DNA of 64,000 nt from Acinetobacter sp. S54 (GCF_016624945.1 NZ_JACVUI010000006.1:1-64000); one strand, 5' to 3'. Shown: positions 19,561 to 30,933, numbered from the stretch's first letter. Notes: generated from the sequence alone by a model not told the origin. Made by a program: numbers and translations.

Positions 19561-20013
19561 ATGAAAGTCCAAGTTAAAATTTTAGATCAGCGTCTGGGCA
19601 ATGAATGGCCACTACCGTCCTATGCCACAACGGGATCCGCAGGTTTAGACTTACGTGCGTGTGTAGATGAAGCTATTCAAATTGAACCCGGACAAACTGT
19701 TTTAGTTAAAACAGGCATGGCGATCTATATTCACGATACGCAATTCGCGGGCTTGATTTTACCGCGTTCTGGGCTAGGTCATAAACACGGGATCGTATTA
19801 GGTAATCTAGTGGGATTGATTGACTCTGATTATCAAGGTGAATTGATGGTCTCAGTCTGGAACCGTGGACAACAAAGTTTTACATTAGAGCCAGGTGAGC
19901 GTTTGGCACAATACGTTCTTGTCCCTGTAATTCAGGCAGAATTTGAACAAGTCGAAGAATTTGTGGCCACAGATCGTGGTGCCGGTGGCTTTGGTCATAC
20001 GGGCAAGCAATAA
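19561..20013 (+). CDS. dut: dUTP diphosphatase
   Basis: Hydrolyses dUTP to dUMP, limiting uracil in DNA. It has 150 residues, trimeric dUTPase family. Motif 1 is [11 protein letters not shown], motif 2 [10 protein letters not shown], motif 3 [17 protein letters not shown], motif 4 [12 protein letters not shown] and motif 5 [10 protein letters not shown] at the C-terminal arm. All five motifs are intact. The start ATG follows TTAGGAAATACA. It shares the rep strand and ends at a terminator. Confidence 0.97.
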   Translation: MKVQVKILDQRLGNEWPLPSYATTGSAGLDLRACVDEAIQIEPGQTVLVKTGMAIYIHDTQFAGLILPRSGLGHKHGIVLGNLVGLIDSDYQGELMVSVWNRGQQSFTLEPGERLAQYVLVPVIQAEFEQVEEFVATDRGAGGFGHTGKQ

Positions 20014-20016
20014 TTT

Positions 20017-20049
20017 AAGCGCCTGTTTAAGCAGGCGTTTCTTTTTTTA
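20017..20049 (+). terminator. Terminator of rep-dut
   Basis: CGCCTG, a six-base loop and CAGGCG, then TTTCTTTTTTT, directly after dut. Confidence 0.85.
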
Positions 20050-20191
20050 TATTGAATGTTTCAAAAAATTAGATTAAAACATCACACTTAATCTGTCTGA
20101 ATGACTGACAAGAATGCTGCCTACTTTTTATACCATAAGCAATGCTATTTTTACTTTTTAACAGTAGGCTTTGAATTAAAAGAAGATGCCT

Positions 20192-22538
<2,347 letters not shown>

Positions 22539-22548
22539 TTTTTGACTT

Positions 22549-22575
22549 TAAACGTCATCTTTGGATGACGTTTTT
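22549..22575 (+). terminator. Terminator of algC-argB
   Basis: AAACGTCATC, a five-base loop containing TTTGG, and GATGACGTTTTT lie 10 bases past the argB stop. Confidence 0.85.
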
Positions 22576-22651
22576 ACTGCCTAGAAAAACGTCATTTTCC
22601 TGTCATGATCTTATCCTAGTGTAAGCATAATGATAAAAACAGGGTGACATT

Positions 22652-23431
22652 ATGCTAGAAAAACTAAATCACTATCGTCAAAATTTTAGTCTACCTTTAA
22701 CCCGTCAAAAAACCAATCAAACCCAATTTCGCTTTGATTGGGTCGATAACCTCAAAGAATTACAAGAAGTGCAGCGTTTTCGTGCGGTTCAATTCAGTCA
22801 GCAATTTGGCGTAGCATTTGAAGATGGTCTAGATCAGGATATTTATGATTTTGGTTGTGAGCATGCCGTACTCAGAGAAAAATGGACAGGTGAGATCGTG
22901 GCCTATACCCGACTTAAACTGTTTCAGGGTCATGAATTGGCACAAAGTTATAGTGCAAGTGAGTTTGACATTATTCCTCATCTTTCGCATTTGCCAAATG
23001 TCGTTGAAATAGGACGTACCTGCGTACATCCACGTTTTCGCTCCGGTAAAGCTTTGTCAATGTTGTGGCTTCATCTGGTTCCCAAAGTACTCTGGTCAAT
23101 GCGTGCTAAATATTTGATGGGATGCGTTAGCATTCACCTGCAAGATAATTTGGCACGCGCTTACCATACCCATCAACAAATTCAGCATTTGGATGCAAAA
23201 CAAACTATTGCCATCGCGTCCAAAAATCATTTTGAACTCCCACGCCCTGAGTTTAGTTTTCCGCAGGACGAACGGATGCCCAAATTATTCAAAATGTATT
23301 TGGATATGCAATCAAAATTATCATGTCAGCCTTTTTATGATGAAAACTTTAACTGTTTGGATTATTTTGTTTTTTTAGAAGTAAATCATGTCGCGAAGTC
23401 TTTTGTAATGAGTAAACGTGTCCAAAAATAA
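22652..23431 (+). CDS. olsB: OlsB-like GNAT N-acyltransferase (ornithine lipid synthesis candidate)
   Basis: A 259-residue protein of the acyl-ACP-dependent GNAT group that includes OlsB, which N-acylates ornithine in ornithine lipid synthesis. Visible: an LQEVQRFRAVQF helix near residue 38, followed by DIYDFGCEHAVLRE. The core EIGRTCVHPRFRSGKALSMLWLHLV lies near residue 123 and MGCVSIHLQDNLARAYHTHQQI near 170. These match the OlsB-type pattern (E.GR.CVHP..R.G......LW). The substrate is inferred. Monocistronic. Confidence 0.65.
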   Translation: MLEKLNHYRQNFSLPLTRQKTNQTQFRFDWVDNLKELQEVQRFRAVQFSQQFGVAFEDGLDQDIYDFGCEHAVLREKWTGEIVAYTRLKLFQGHELAQSYSASEFDIIPHLSHLPNVVEIGRTCVHPRFRSGKALSMLWLHLVPKVLWSMRAKYLMGCVSIHLQDNLARAYHTHQQIQHLDAKQTIAIASKNHFELPRPEFSFPQDERMPKLFKMYLDMQSKLSCQPFYDENFNCLDYFVFLEVNHVAKSFVMSKRVQK

Positions 23432-23534
23432 AATTTATGGTTAATTTTGCATAACTGTCTATATATTCAGATTTGCAAGCCTTTTGCCACTCATGCACAA
23501 TACAGTTAAGCCCTCTGCTTTTATTTGTAATGCT

Positions 23535-24383
23535 ATGTGCCAACTACTTGGAATGAATTGTGCGACTCCAACCGATATTACCTTTTCTTTTAAAGGATTT
23601 TCACAGCGGGCGGGAATTACTTCTGATCATTCAGATGGGTTTGGTATTGCATTTTTTGAAGATAAAGCCTGCCGTTTATTTGTAGATAATCAGTCAGCGG
23701 TTGAATCTCCGATAGCAGAGCTGGTACGCAATTATCCGATTAAATCGCGTAATGTAATTGCACACATCCGTAAAGCGACACAGGGTAAAATCACACTGGA
23801 AAATTCCCATCCATTTATTCGGGAACTATGGGGTAGACAGTGGATTTTTGCACATAATGGCGATTTGCATCATTTTGATCCGCCATTAACGGGGCGTTTT
23901 ACACCGATTGGTAATACCGATAGCGAACGAGCATTTTGTTATCTGTTAGATCAACTGGTTGAATATTTTGGTTATACTGAACCCAGTGTAATGCAAGTCT
24001 TTGAGGTTCTTGAACAGATCTCACCTAAAGTCGCTGAATTTGGAACCTTTAATTATTGTTTGTCCAATGGACAGGCCTTATTTAGTTACGCTACCACCAA
24101 ATTACATTGGCTCGTCCGTGAATATCCTTTTAAGGCTGCACGGCTTATTGATCTGGATGTAGAAGTTGATTTTAGTCAGGTTACGACATCCAATGATCGT
24201 GTCGCAGTGATTACCACTGAACCACTCACCCAAAATGAACAATGGACTTCCTATCAAGCGGGTGAAATGATTTTATTTCAAAATGGGATGCCAATTAAAC
24301 ATGCACAAACTCATGTGAATCGTTTAATACGGGAACAAGAAAATCCTGAACTGAAAAGAATGACTCGAGCTGATGAGTATTAA
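23535..24383 (+). CDS. Class II glutamine amidotransferase
   Basis: Ntn-type glutamine amidotransferase (GATase type 2, YafJ-like). I set the start at ATG 23535 (282 residues) because the next codon is Cys, the N-terminal nucleophile exposed after Met removal (MCQLLGMNCATPTD). The frame extends 17 codons upstream, which would bury the nucleophile. Further motifs: DGFGIAFFEDKACRLF, HIRKATQGKITLENSHPF (RxATxG-like with His) and WIFAHNGDLHHF (the NGD oxyanion residues). The acceptor substrate is unknown. No strong ribosome binding site precedes the chosen ATG. Confidence 0.88.
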   Translation: MCQLLGMNCATPTDITFSFKGFSQRAGITSDHSDGFGIAFFEDKACRLFVDNQSAVESPIAELVRNYPIKSRNVIAHIRKATQGKITLENSHPFIRELWGRQWIFAHNGDLHHFDPPLTGRFTPIGNTDSERAFCYLLDQLVEYFGYTEPSVMQVFEVLEQISPKVAEFGTFNYCLSNGQALFSYATTKLHWLVREYPFKAARLIDLDVEVDFSQVTTSNDRVAVITTEPLTQNEQWTSYQAGEMILFQNGMPIKHAQTHVNRLIREQENPELKRMTRADEY

Positions 24384-24714
24384 TTTGAAACGTATTTAGT
24401 TTTTTGGTGATTTTAAATGTTTGTAACGGGTTATTTAAAATATGTGGATGTTTCATTCAAAATGACATTTATGCATGTTAATTTTATCCATTTTAAGGTT
24501 TTTTTAATATAATCCCTGTTTATTAAACTATAAATTGGTTAAAAAATATCTTACTTTTTTACTCTGTTTTTTCTTTAATTATTGATTTAAATCAAATGAT
24601 TGGATGAATTTTCTTTTTTTTTTATTAATCTTGACTGATTTGGTTTATTTTTATTTAAAAAAATTACCGATATGATGTTGATATCTAATAAATGTTTAGA
24701 AATAGGGGTGGGGT
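24384..24714. other. AT-rich intergenic region upstream of bacteriohemerythrin
   Basis: 331 bases, strongly AT-rich with long T runs. It contains a perfect FNR-type palindrome (24582-24595) and a TATTAA-like -10 candidate about 30 bases further on. No ORF or RNA gene seen. Confidence 0.6.
24582..24595 (+). promoter_or_regulatory. FNR/ANR-type binding site
   Basis: TTGATTTAAATCAA matches the FNR-family consensus TTGAT-N4-ATCAA exactly. It lies about 120 bases before the bacteriohemerythrin start. A -10-like TATTAA near 24622-24627 would place the box near -45 from transcription start, close to the activating position. Binding is inferred. Confidence 0.55.
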
Positions 24715-25164
24715 ATGAAATGGCTTCCTGAATATAATACTGGCATTGAAGTCATTGATGATCAGCATAAACGCATTCTTGACTATATTAATGAATTAGA
24801 AGAAGTTAGAAAAACACATGATCGAGTACACGTTAAAGATGTTCTATTAAATTTGATCGATTATACTCAGTCACATTTTGCATTTGAAGAAAGTTTACAA
24901 GAAGAGGCAAATTATAAATATCGTGTTCCACATAAACGTGTACATGATCTATTTATTAAAAAAATTGAACATTATCGAGAACGTTTTGAAATGGGACATA
25001 ATGTTGAAGAAGAATTATATGAAGTGCTTTCAAAATGGTTAATTAATCATATTCAACATGATGATGCCGATTATGTCGGGGCAGTAAAAGAAAATATGAT
25101 GGGAATTATTAAAGAAAAAGAACAGAAAAAAGGAAAAGGATGGTTTGCTCGTTTCTTTTCATAA
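24715..25164 (+). CDS. Bacteriohemerythrin
   Basis: A 149-residue single-domain hemerythrin, a non-haem diiron oxygen-binding protein. The opening MKWLPEYNTGIEVIDDQHKRILDYINEL is the family start with the first metal His. HFAFEESLQEEANY gives the HxxxE pair near residue 58, HKRVHDLFIKKIEHY the HxxxH pair near 75, and HIQHDDADY the HxxxxD pair near 115. All expected iron ligands are present. GGGGTGGGGT lies just upstream of ATG. An FNR-type box upstream suggests oxygen-linked regulation. Confidence 0.93.
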   Translation: MKWLPEYNTGIEVIDDQHKRILDYINELEEVRKTHDRVHVKDVLLNLIDYTQSHFAFEESLQEEANYKYRVPHKRVHDLFIKKIEHYRERFEMGHNVEEELYEVLSKWLINHIQHDDADYVGAVKENMMGIIKEKEQKKGKGWFARFFS

Positions 25165-25319
25165 AAAATCACGAATCGGCAAACTTCAATAAAAATAATA
25201 ACAACAAGACTCAGCGCTGCAAATCATCAATAAAAAGATGGTTTGCATTTTTTATATGCAAACTTTGATTTTCATACTCGACAAAGGCAAAATATCTCCA
25301 GACTTCATATTAGGAATGA

Positions 25320-26408
25320 ATGATGCAGGATTCAGCTTTCGCGCGATGGTTATCACCATTTATGGCGTTTTGCTTCACTTTTATTATTATTGCGGCTTTA
25401 GCATCGGCTGTGGGGATTCAGATTGACCGCCAAATCGACTTTTGGTTGCTTTGGTTAGCAACAATGGTAATTCTGGCATTACCTGTATGCTATCTGGAAA
25501 TTGCACTTGCTAAGCGCTCAAAAACAACAGCGCTAAATGCTTTATCCAGTTTAACTCGAGATGCAGATGCCTCACAAAAATGGCGTATTGTCGGCTGGCT
25601 GGCTGTGGCTTTTATTCCTTTTTTGGCTGGCGCTATTTTATCGCATTTAGGTGCAGCGGCCTCTGCGACGTTGGGACTTAATTTGAGCGTGCAAGCGATG
25701 TTTGCTGGTTTGACGATAGTTGCTTTGGCTTTGTCATTTGTTCCACGTCAGATTTTACTTATTCTCATGATGATTGGCGTAGTGATCTCTTTTATTAGCT
25801 CACTCATATTGGTTCAACCTGCTGTGAGCTGGCACTGGACTTCAATCGAGTTTAAAGAGTGGGGCAATGCCACGGTTCTGGCTTTGGTTGCGACAGGTCT
25901 AGGCATGGGACTTTACTGGCAAAATAGCTTGCAACAAGTTCAAGATGGACAGCAAGCCAGTAAAACTGCTTTGCCCATCTGGATTGCTCAGTTTATTGCC
26001 GTGATTGCCTTTGGTTTTTATTCTGCGCTGCACAACATTCCAGTTTTAACGTTGGCCATTGCTGGGGTAATGGCAGCAGCATTGCTATTGCAATTGGCAA
26101 AAGAACAATTACAACAACGTCAGCTTTCGGTTGTAATTCAATGGGCAGTCTTGTTCGTTGCAACGTTCATTTGGCTCATTCCTCAGGTGCAATTCGAGTT
26201 TAATATTCTACTTATGTTGTGGGGACTACTTATTTGTTTGATTTACTCAATCTTTGCGGGCTGGATTATGAAAATCAGTCATTTGCGTAAGTCGATGAAT
26301 TTTAGTAATGAACTTTTTTATAATCTTTGGCGAATTGCGGTTCGAATTGTTCTGCCCTTGTCGATTGTTCTTGCAATGATCGCGATCATTGGACAGTTAT
26401 TTTCATGA
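25320..26408 (+). CDS. Polytopic inner-membrane protein (possible SNF-like transporter)
   Basis: A 362-residue highly hydrophobic protein with about ten membrane segments from residue 10 to the C-terminus. The N-terminus resembles the first helices of sodium:neurotransmitter-symporter family proteins in general layout, then EIALAKRSKTTALNALSSL. I do not see a clear family signature, so the transporter call is weak. The start is ATG 25320 or 25323 behind TAGGA. Its stop overlaps the rnfH start by four bases (ATGA), so the two are translationally coupled. Confidence 0.6.
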   Translation: MMQDSAFARWLSPFMAFCFTFIIIAALASAVGIQIDRQIDFWLLWLATMVILALPVCYLEIALAKRSKTTALNALSSLTRDADASQKWRIVGWLAVAFIPFLAGAILSHLGAAASATLGLNLSVQAMFAGLTIVALALSFVPRQILLILMMIGVVISFISSLILVQPAVSWHWTSIEFKEWGNATVLALVATGLGMGLYWQNSLQQVQDGQQASKTALPIWIAQFIAVIAFGFYSALHNIPVLTLAIAGVMAAALLLQLAKEQLQQRQLSVVIQWAVLFVATFIWLIPQVQFEFNILLMLWGLLICLIYSIFAGWIMKISHLRKSMNFSNELFYNLWRIAVRIVLPLSIVLAMIAIIGQLFS

Positions 26409-26725
26409 GACAAGCTCAAGTTTGGGTAGCTTATGTAGCAGTAGATCAGCAATTTTTGATTGCTGTTCCTTTTGTTGATGGTATGACTGCAGCCCAAGCA
26501 ATTGAACGTAGTCAGATCAGACAGAAAATAGAGATAGATGATCCACTTCAACTGGGTATTTTTGGGATCAAAATTACATTGGATACCCCATTAAAATCAG
26601 GAGATCGTGTTGAGATTTATCGACCTCTCACGATTCATCCTCACGATATTCGGCGTAAGCGGGCTCAGAAAAATCCAGTAGGCCGTTTCCAGCGCGGTAA
26701 TCGTTTTAAACAATCTGACTCATAG
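26405..26725 (+). CDS. rnfH: RnfH-family ubiquitin-like protein
   Basis: A 106-residue protein with the small beta-grasp RnfH/YfjF fold: VWVAYVAVDQQFLIAVPFVDGMTAAQAIERS at the N-terminus, then LGIFGIKITLDTPLKSGDRVEIYRPLTIHPHDIRRKRAQ, the family signature. The tail is basic. The role is poorly defined. The start is ATG 26405, overlapping the stop of the membrane-protein gene. In many relatives rnfH sits beside bamE, as here (convergent bamE follows). Confidence 0.9.
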   Translation: MRQAQVWVAYVAVDQQFLIAVPFVDGMTAAQAIERSQIRQKIEIDDPLQLGIFGIKITLDTPLKSGDRVEIYRPLTIHPHDIRRKRAQKNPVGRFQRGNRFKQSDS

Positions 26726-26727
26726 AA

Positions 26728-26758
26728 AGAACCCCTCAAGCGAGGGGTATCTTTTTAT
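26728..26758. terminator. Terminator between rnfH and bamE
   Basis: ACCCCTC, a four-base loop and GAGGGGT, then TATCTTTTTATTT on the plus strand. Located between convergent genes. Confidence 0.85.
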
Positions 26759-26768
26759 TTAAAAATCA

Positions 26769-27167
26769 TTATAGTGGTGGGGCTGTCAAGATCGCTTCCT
26801 TAGAGGCTGGTAAGCCAGGTTGCGTTTCTGGAATAGTATCTAAACCTTCTATACTTTTGACGATCCCTGATTCGTCAAAGTAAATTTTTAAATGCTGACC
26901 ATGTGCAGCTGGGATTTTTGCTTTTTTAGCATAAGTACCTGGAATATAGTTGTAGATATAGTCCCAACGTAGTGGATTTAAAGGATCTGTAACAGTTGGA
27001 CTACCGAGCAAAAAGCGAACTTGTTGAAAATTCATACCTATTTGAACTTTCGATGCTTGGGCTTTGGTTAATGGAGTTCCTTGAGGGATGTCAACTTTGT
27101 AGACACCTAAAGTTGAACAACCAGCAAGCAGTGAAGTGACGAATAACGCCAACATAAGTTTTTGCAT
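26769..27167 (-). CDS. bamE: Outer membrane assembly lipoprotein BamE
   Basis: Small lipoprotein of the BAM complex, which folds outer-membrane beta-barrel proteins. It has 132 residues with signal peptide and lipobox LLAGC near residue 16. The SmpA/OmlA domain shows VDIPQGTPLTKAQASKVQIGMNFQQVRFLLGSPTVTDPLNPLRWDYIYNY read in pieces along residues 25-75. The C-terminus is short and proline-rich. Divergent from fur across about 110 bases. Confidence 0.95.
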   Translation of the reverse strand: MQKLMLALFVTSLLAGCSTLGVYKVDIPQGTPLTKAQASKVQIGMNFQQVRFLLGSPTVTDPLNPLRWDYIYNYIPGTYAKKAKIPAAHGQHLKIYFDESGIVKSIEGLDTIPETQPGLPASKEAILTAPPL

Positions 27168-27278
27168 TTTGCTACACTATCCCGATAAATTATGATGCAT
27201 TTGACTTAGGGATAGATCATACTGCATCTAACTACGATTGCCTATTCCAACTTTAAATTTGTTGAGAGACCTTTTTTT

Positions 27279-27719
27279 ATGCCGATTTCCAATCAAGATT
27301 TACGTAAAGCTGGACTCAAAGTCACCCTGCCACGAATTAAGATTTTGGAATTATTAGAAAATTCAAAACAGCATCATTTGAGCGCAGAAGATATTTATAA
27401 GACTTTGCTTGAGCAAGGTGAAGATGTAGGTTTAGCTACAGTTTACCGTGTATTAACACAATTTGAAGCCGCGGGTATTATCCAGCGTCATCATTTTGAA
27501 AACAATCATTCTGTTTTTGAAATTATGCAGGAAGATCACCATGATCATCTGGTTTGCTTAAACTGCGGTAAAGTTGTTGAATTTACAAATGAAATTATTG
27601 AACATGAACAGCATACAGTAGCTGAAAAGCGTGGTTTTACCTTAACAGGCCATTCTTTGAATTTATATGGTTATTGTGATGCACCTGAATGTCAGGAAGC
27701 TTATCGCAAGAAGCAATAA
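27279..27719 (+). CDS. fur: Ferric uptake regulator Fur
   Basis: Iron-responsive repressor, 146 residues. The N-terminal winged helix is ISNQDLRKAGLKVTLPRIKILELLE through DVGLATVYRVLTQFEAAGIIQRHHFE. The metal-site motif HHDHLVCLNCGKVVEF is complete, and the C-terminal CDAPECQ provides the second CxxxC-type pair. The start ATG has GAGAG upstream. It probably controls the iron-uptake genes near 55-58 kb. A divergent Fur paralogue at 58.3 kb lacks the HHDH motif. Confidence 0.97.
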   Translation: MPISNQDLRKAGLKVTLPRIKILELLENSKQHHLSAEDIYKTLLEQGEDVGLATVYRVLTQFEAAGIIQRHHFENNHSVFEIMQEDHHDHLVCLNCGKVVEFTNEIIEHEQHTVAEKRGFTLTGHSLNLYGYCDAPECQEAYRKKQ

Positions 27720-27741
27720 AATCACATAAATACAACAAATT

Positions 27742-27770
27742 AAAAAAGGAAGCTCAGGCTTCCTTTTTTA
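27742..27770. terminator. Terminator of fur
   Basis: AAAAAGGAAGC, a four-base loop and GCTTCCTTTTTT lie between convergent fur and pilU. Confidence 0.92.
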
Positions 27771-27793
27771 ATTTCAGCGCTAGATCAATAAAT

Positions 27794-28912
27794 TTATTGG
27801 CCATCAAAAGTAATATTACGACTTGCATTCATCAGTTGTTCTGCGCCTTCTTCTGAAAGCTTGATGCTGAGTCGCAGATCATTTGGTGAGTCGGCATGTT
27901 TCAGTGCATCTTTATAGGTAATCTCGCCTGCCTTATACAGATCAAATAAAGCTTGGTCAAAGGTTTGCATGCCCAGTTCGCGTGAGCGTTTCATTAAGTC
28001 CTTGATCTCATGAATTTCACCTTTACGAATATAATCTGATAGTAAAGGGGTATTAATCAGAATCTCAATCGCGGCACGACGTGAGTTTCCATCTGGCGTC
28101 GGGATCAATTGCTGAGCCACCATTGCTTTTAGATTTAGCGAAAGATCCATATATAACTGATTATGACGATCACTTTCAAAGAAATGAATAATACGGTCTA
28201 GTGCTTGGTTAGCATTGTTGGCATGGAGCGTAGCCAATACTAGATGTCCAGTTTCAGCAAACGCGATGGCGTAGTCCATCACTTCACGAGAACGAATTTC
28301 CCCGATCAAAATCACATCAGGTGCTTGTCGCAAAGTGTTTTTAAGGGCAATTTCAAATGAGTCTGTATCGATGCCGACTTCGCGTTGCGTCACAATACAT
28401 CCAGAATGTTCGTGAATGAACTCGATTGGATCCTCAATGGTAATAATATGACCTTTGGAGTTCTGATTTCGGTAACCAATCATGGAGGCTAGAGACGTCG
28501 ATTTACCTGTTCCTGTCGCACCTACGAAGATAATAATGCCACGTTTGGTCATCGCAAGGTCTTTTAGTACGATGGGCAAACGTAACTCATCCATTGAGGG
28601 AATAATCGTTTCAATACGACGTAATACCATCCCTGGCATATCTCGCTGTTGAAAAGCACTCACACGAAAACGCGCGGTTTTATCACGATTCATGATGGCA
28701 AAGTTACATTCGCGGGTTTCACTAAATTCTTTGCGTTGCTTATCACTCATAATGGATTGAATCAGCTGGCCAACCACCTCACCGTTGAGTTTCGTTTTAG
28801 AAATGGGAACAATTTGTCCATTAATTTTCATGGAGGGTTCAACACCTGCGGTTACAAACAGGTCTGAAGCTTTTTGTTCAATCATGAGATTGAGAAGGTC
28901 GTTAAAATCCAT
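27794..28912 (-). CDS. pilU: Type IV pilus retraction ATPase PilU
   Basis: PilT-dependent accessory retraction ATPase for type IV pili. It has 372 residues. Walker A is GATGTGKSTSLASM near residue 130, Asp box IITIEDPIEFIHEH, Walker B PDVILIGEIRSREVMDYAIAFAETGHL, and the His box LATLHANNANQALDRI. The extended C-terminal tail beyond the ATPase core (LSIKLSEEGAEQLMNASRNIT) is typical of PilU rather than PilT. It lies 27 bases downstream of pilT on the same strand. Confidence 0.95.
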   Translation of the reverse strand: MDFNDLLNLMIEQKASDLFVTAGVEPSMKINGQIVPISKTKLNGEVVGQLIQSIMSDKQRKEFSETRECNFAIMNRDKTARFRVSAFQQRDMPGMVLRRIETIIPSMDELRLPIVLKDLAMTKRGIIIFVGATGTGKSTSLASMIGYRNQNSKGHIITIEDPIEFIHEHSGCIVTQREVGIDTDSFEIALKNTLRQAPDVILIGEIRSREVMDYAIAFAETGHLVLATLHANNANQALDRIIHFFESDRHNQLYMDLSLNLKAMVAQQLIPTPDGNSRRAAIEILINTPLLSDYIRKGEIHEIKDLMKRSRELGMQTFDQALFDLYKAGEITYKDALKHADSPNDLRLSIKLSEEGAEQLMNASRNITFDGQ

Positions 28913-28939
28913 ATCTTGTCATCCTTTTATTTTTATCGT

Positions 28940-29977
28940 TTATAGGAAGGATTCTGGTGACTTGGCCACAGTACGTGCAGTTTGTGGGCTAATCATGCCT
29001 TTGGAGACCAATGTTTTTAGACTTTGATCCAATGTTGTCATTCCATAGTTCGCACCCGTCTGAATAGCTGAATACATCTGGGCAACTTTGTTTTCACGAA
29101 TGAGGTTACGAATCGCAGGTATCCCAATCATAATTTCATGCGCTGCGACACGACCACCGCCATTTTTCTTTAATAATGTTTGAGAAATAACCGCCTGTAA
29201 AGATTCAGACAACATAGCGCGAACCATATCTTTTTCTTCGGCAGGGAATACGTCAATCACACGGTCAATGGTTTTTGCGGCTGAAGTGGTGTGCAAAGTT
29301 CCAAACACCAAGTGACCTGTTTCTGCTGCAGTTAAAGCCAAACGAATGGTTTCGAGGTCACGCATCTCACCCACGAGGATAATATCGGGGTCTTCACGTA
29401 GGGCTGAACGGAGAGCTTCATTAAAGCCATGGGTATCCCGATGTACTTCACGCTGGTTAATCAGACATTTTTTTGATTGGTGTACAAATTCAATCGGGTC
29501 TTCTACAGTAAGAATATGGTCATAGCGATTGTCATTGATATAATCCATCATCGCTGCAAGGGTGGTAGATTTACCTGAACCCGTTGGGCCTGTTACCAAG
29601 ACAATACCACGTGGATAATCACAGATATCTTTAAAGATTTGCCCTAAGCCTAAATCATCCATCGTCAGTACTTTGGATGGAATGGTACGAAACACTGCAC
29701 CTGCGCCACGGTTTTGGTTAAATGCGTTCACACGAAAACGAGCAATGTTTGGAACTTCAAAAGAAAAGTCAGTTTCCAGTTGTTCTTCAAAGTCACGACG
29801 TTGTTTATCATTCATAATATCGTAAACAAGACGGTGAACTTCTTTGTGCTCCAGCGCAGGCAAATTAATACGACGCACTTCACCATCGACGCGAATCATG
29901 GGTGGCATTCCTGCGGAAAGATGTAAATCTGATGCACCATTTTTAACCGAAAAAGCAAGTAATTCTGTGATATCCAT
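28940..29977 (-). CDS. pilT: Type IV pilus retraction ATPase PilT
   Basis: Hexameric motor that depolymerises pili, for twitching and DNA uptake. It has 345 residues. N-terminal MDITELLAFSVKNGASDLHLSAGMPPMIRVDGEV is the PAS-like domain. Walker A is GPTGSGKSTTLAAM near residue 135, the Asp box LTVEDPIEFVHQ, Walker B DIILVGEMRDLETIRLALTAAETGHL and the His box GTLHTTSAAKTIDRV. AIRNLIRENK near the C-terminus is the AIRNLIRE motif characteristic of PilT. Upstream gene of the pilT-pilU operon. Confidence 0.97.
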   Translation of the reverse strand: MDITELLAFSVKNGASDLHLSAGMPPMIRVDGEVRRINLPALEHKEVHRLVYDIMNDKQRRDFEEQLETDFSFEVPNIARFRVNAFNQNRGAGAVFRTIPSKVLTMDDLGLGQIFKDICDYPRGIVLVTGPTGSGKSTTLAAMMDYINDNRYDHILTVEDPIEFVHQSKKCLINQREVHRDTHGFNEALRSALREDPDIILVGEMRDLETIRLALTAAETGHLVFGTLHTTSAAKTIDRVIDVFPAEEKDMVRAMLSESLQAVISQTLLKKNGGGRVAAHEIMIGIPAIRNLIRENKVAQMYSAIQTGANYGMTTLDQSLKTLVSKGMISPQTARTVAKSPESFL

Positions 29978-30100
29978 GATTTCCCCTAATATAATGAGTA
30001 TGTATCGTTATTTTGTAGAATAATAAGCGTTTCCGAATCGCTTACCAACACTTCAAAGTAAGGTTAAGCAAAAAAAATAACTGAAATGAGAACCCTGTCA

Positions 30101-30787
30101 ATGAATCAGTTTCAACAAGCACGAAATCAGGTCCTTGATCAAATCAAAAATGCATGTCAAATGACTCAACGAGATCCATCTTCGGTGCATTTATTGGCAG
30201 TGTCGAAAACTCATCCAAGTCAGGCATTGCGTGATATGTATCAGTTAGGTCAGCGTTGTTTCGGAGAAAACTATTTACAAGAAGCGCTGGATAAAATTGA
30301 AGAATTAAATGATCTGGAAATACAGTGGCATTTTATCGGACATGTACAGCGTAACAAGACCAAACATCTGGCTGAAAAATTTGACTGGGTACATGGGGTC
30401 GATCGTTTAATTATCGCCGAGCGTTTATCTAGCCAACGTTTAGCGATGCAGCAACCACTAAATCTATGTCTACAAGTCAATATTGATGCCCAGCAGTCCA
30501 AAGATGGTTGTCGACCAGATGAAGTCGCAGAATTAGTAAAAAAAATTACTCAATTACCGCATATCCGTCTACGCGGTTTAATGGTGATTCCAGCTCCAGA
30601 TCATGAGCAGGCCTTCTTAGATGCCAAGAAACTATTTGATGAAGTAAAAATCCAGCATCACCAACCTCAGGACTGGGATACTTTAAGTATGGGAATGTCA
30701 GCTGATCTGGAGGCTGCGATTGCTGCTGGAGCAACAATTGTGCGTATTGGAACAGCTTTATTTGGTACGCGAGATTATTTGAAATAA
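30101..30787 (+). CDS. PLP homeostasis protein (YggS family)
   Basis: Pyridoxal-phosphate-binding protein that buffers PLP and has no known catalysis. It has 228 residues from ATG 30101; ATG 30086 in the same frame is an alternative. VHLLAVSKTHPSQALRDMYQLGQRCFGENYLQEALDK contains the PLP lysine (AVSK) and the GENY motif, read in pieces along residues 27-65. WHFIGHVQRNKTK and LSMGMSADLEAAIAAGATIVRIGTALFG complete the signature. It diverges from pilT, the common arrangement in gammaproteobacteria. Confidence 0.93.
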   Translation: MNQFQQARNQVLDQIKNACQMTQRDPSSVHLLAVSKTHPSQALRDMYQLGQRCFGENYLQEALDKIEELNDLEIQWHFIGHVQRNKTKHLAEKFDWVHGVDRLIIAERLSSQRLAMQQPLNLCLQVNIDAQQSKDGCRPDEVAELVKKITQLPHIRLRGLMVIPAPDHEQAFLDAKKLFDEVKIQHHQPQDWDTLSMGMSADLEAAIAAGATIVRIGTALFGTRDYLK

Positions 30788-30933
30788 CGTTTGCAAATTA
30801 AAAAGTGCAGGGGTAATCAGACTGAATGCACTCGGATGAGTCGCGTTCTTATTTTTCAACTCAATTGATCTTTTTAATCTGTTTTTAATGGCTTCTGCGT
30901 ATATAAGCATCACGGGCGTATACGAGAATATAA

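Noticed and set aside
30804..30832. AGTGCA/TGCACT inverted repeat after the YggS-family gene as a terminator
   Set aside because: Six-base stem with 17-base loop and no T run; too weak to call.
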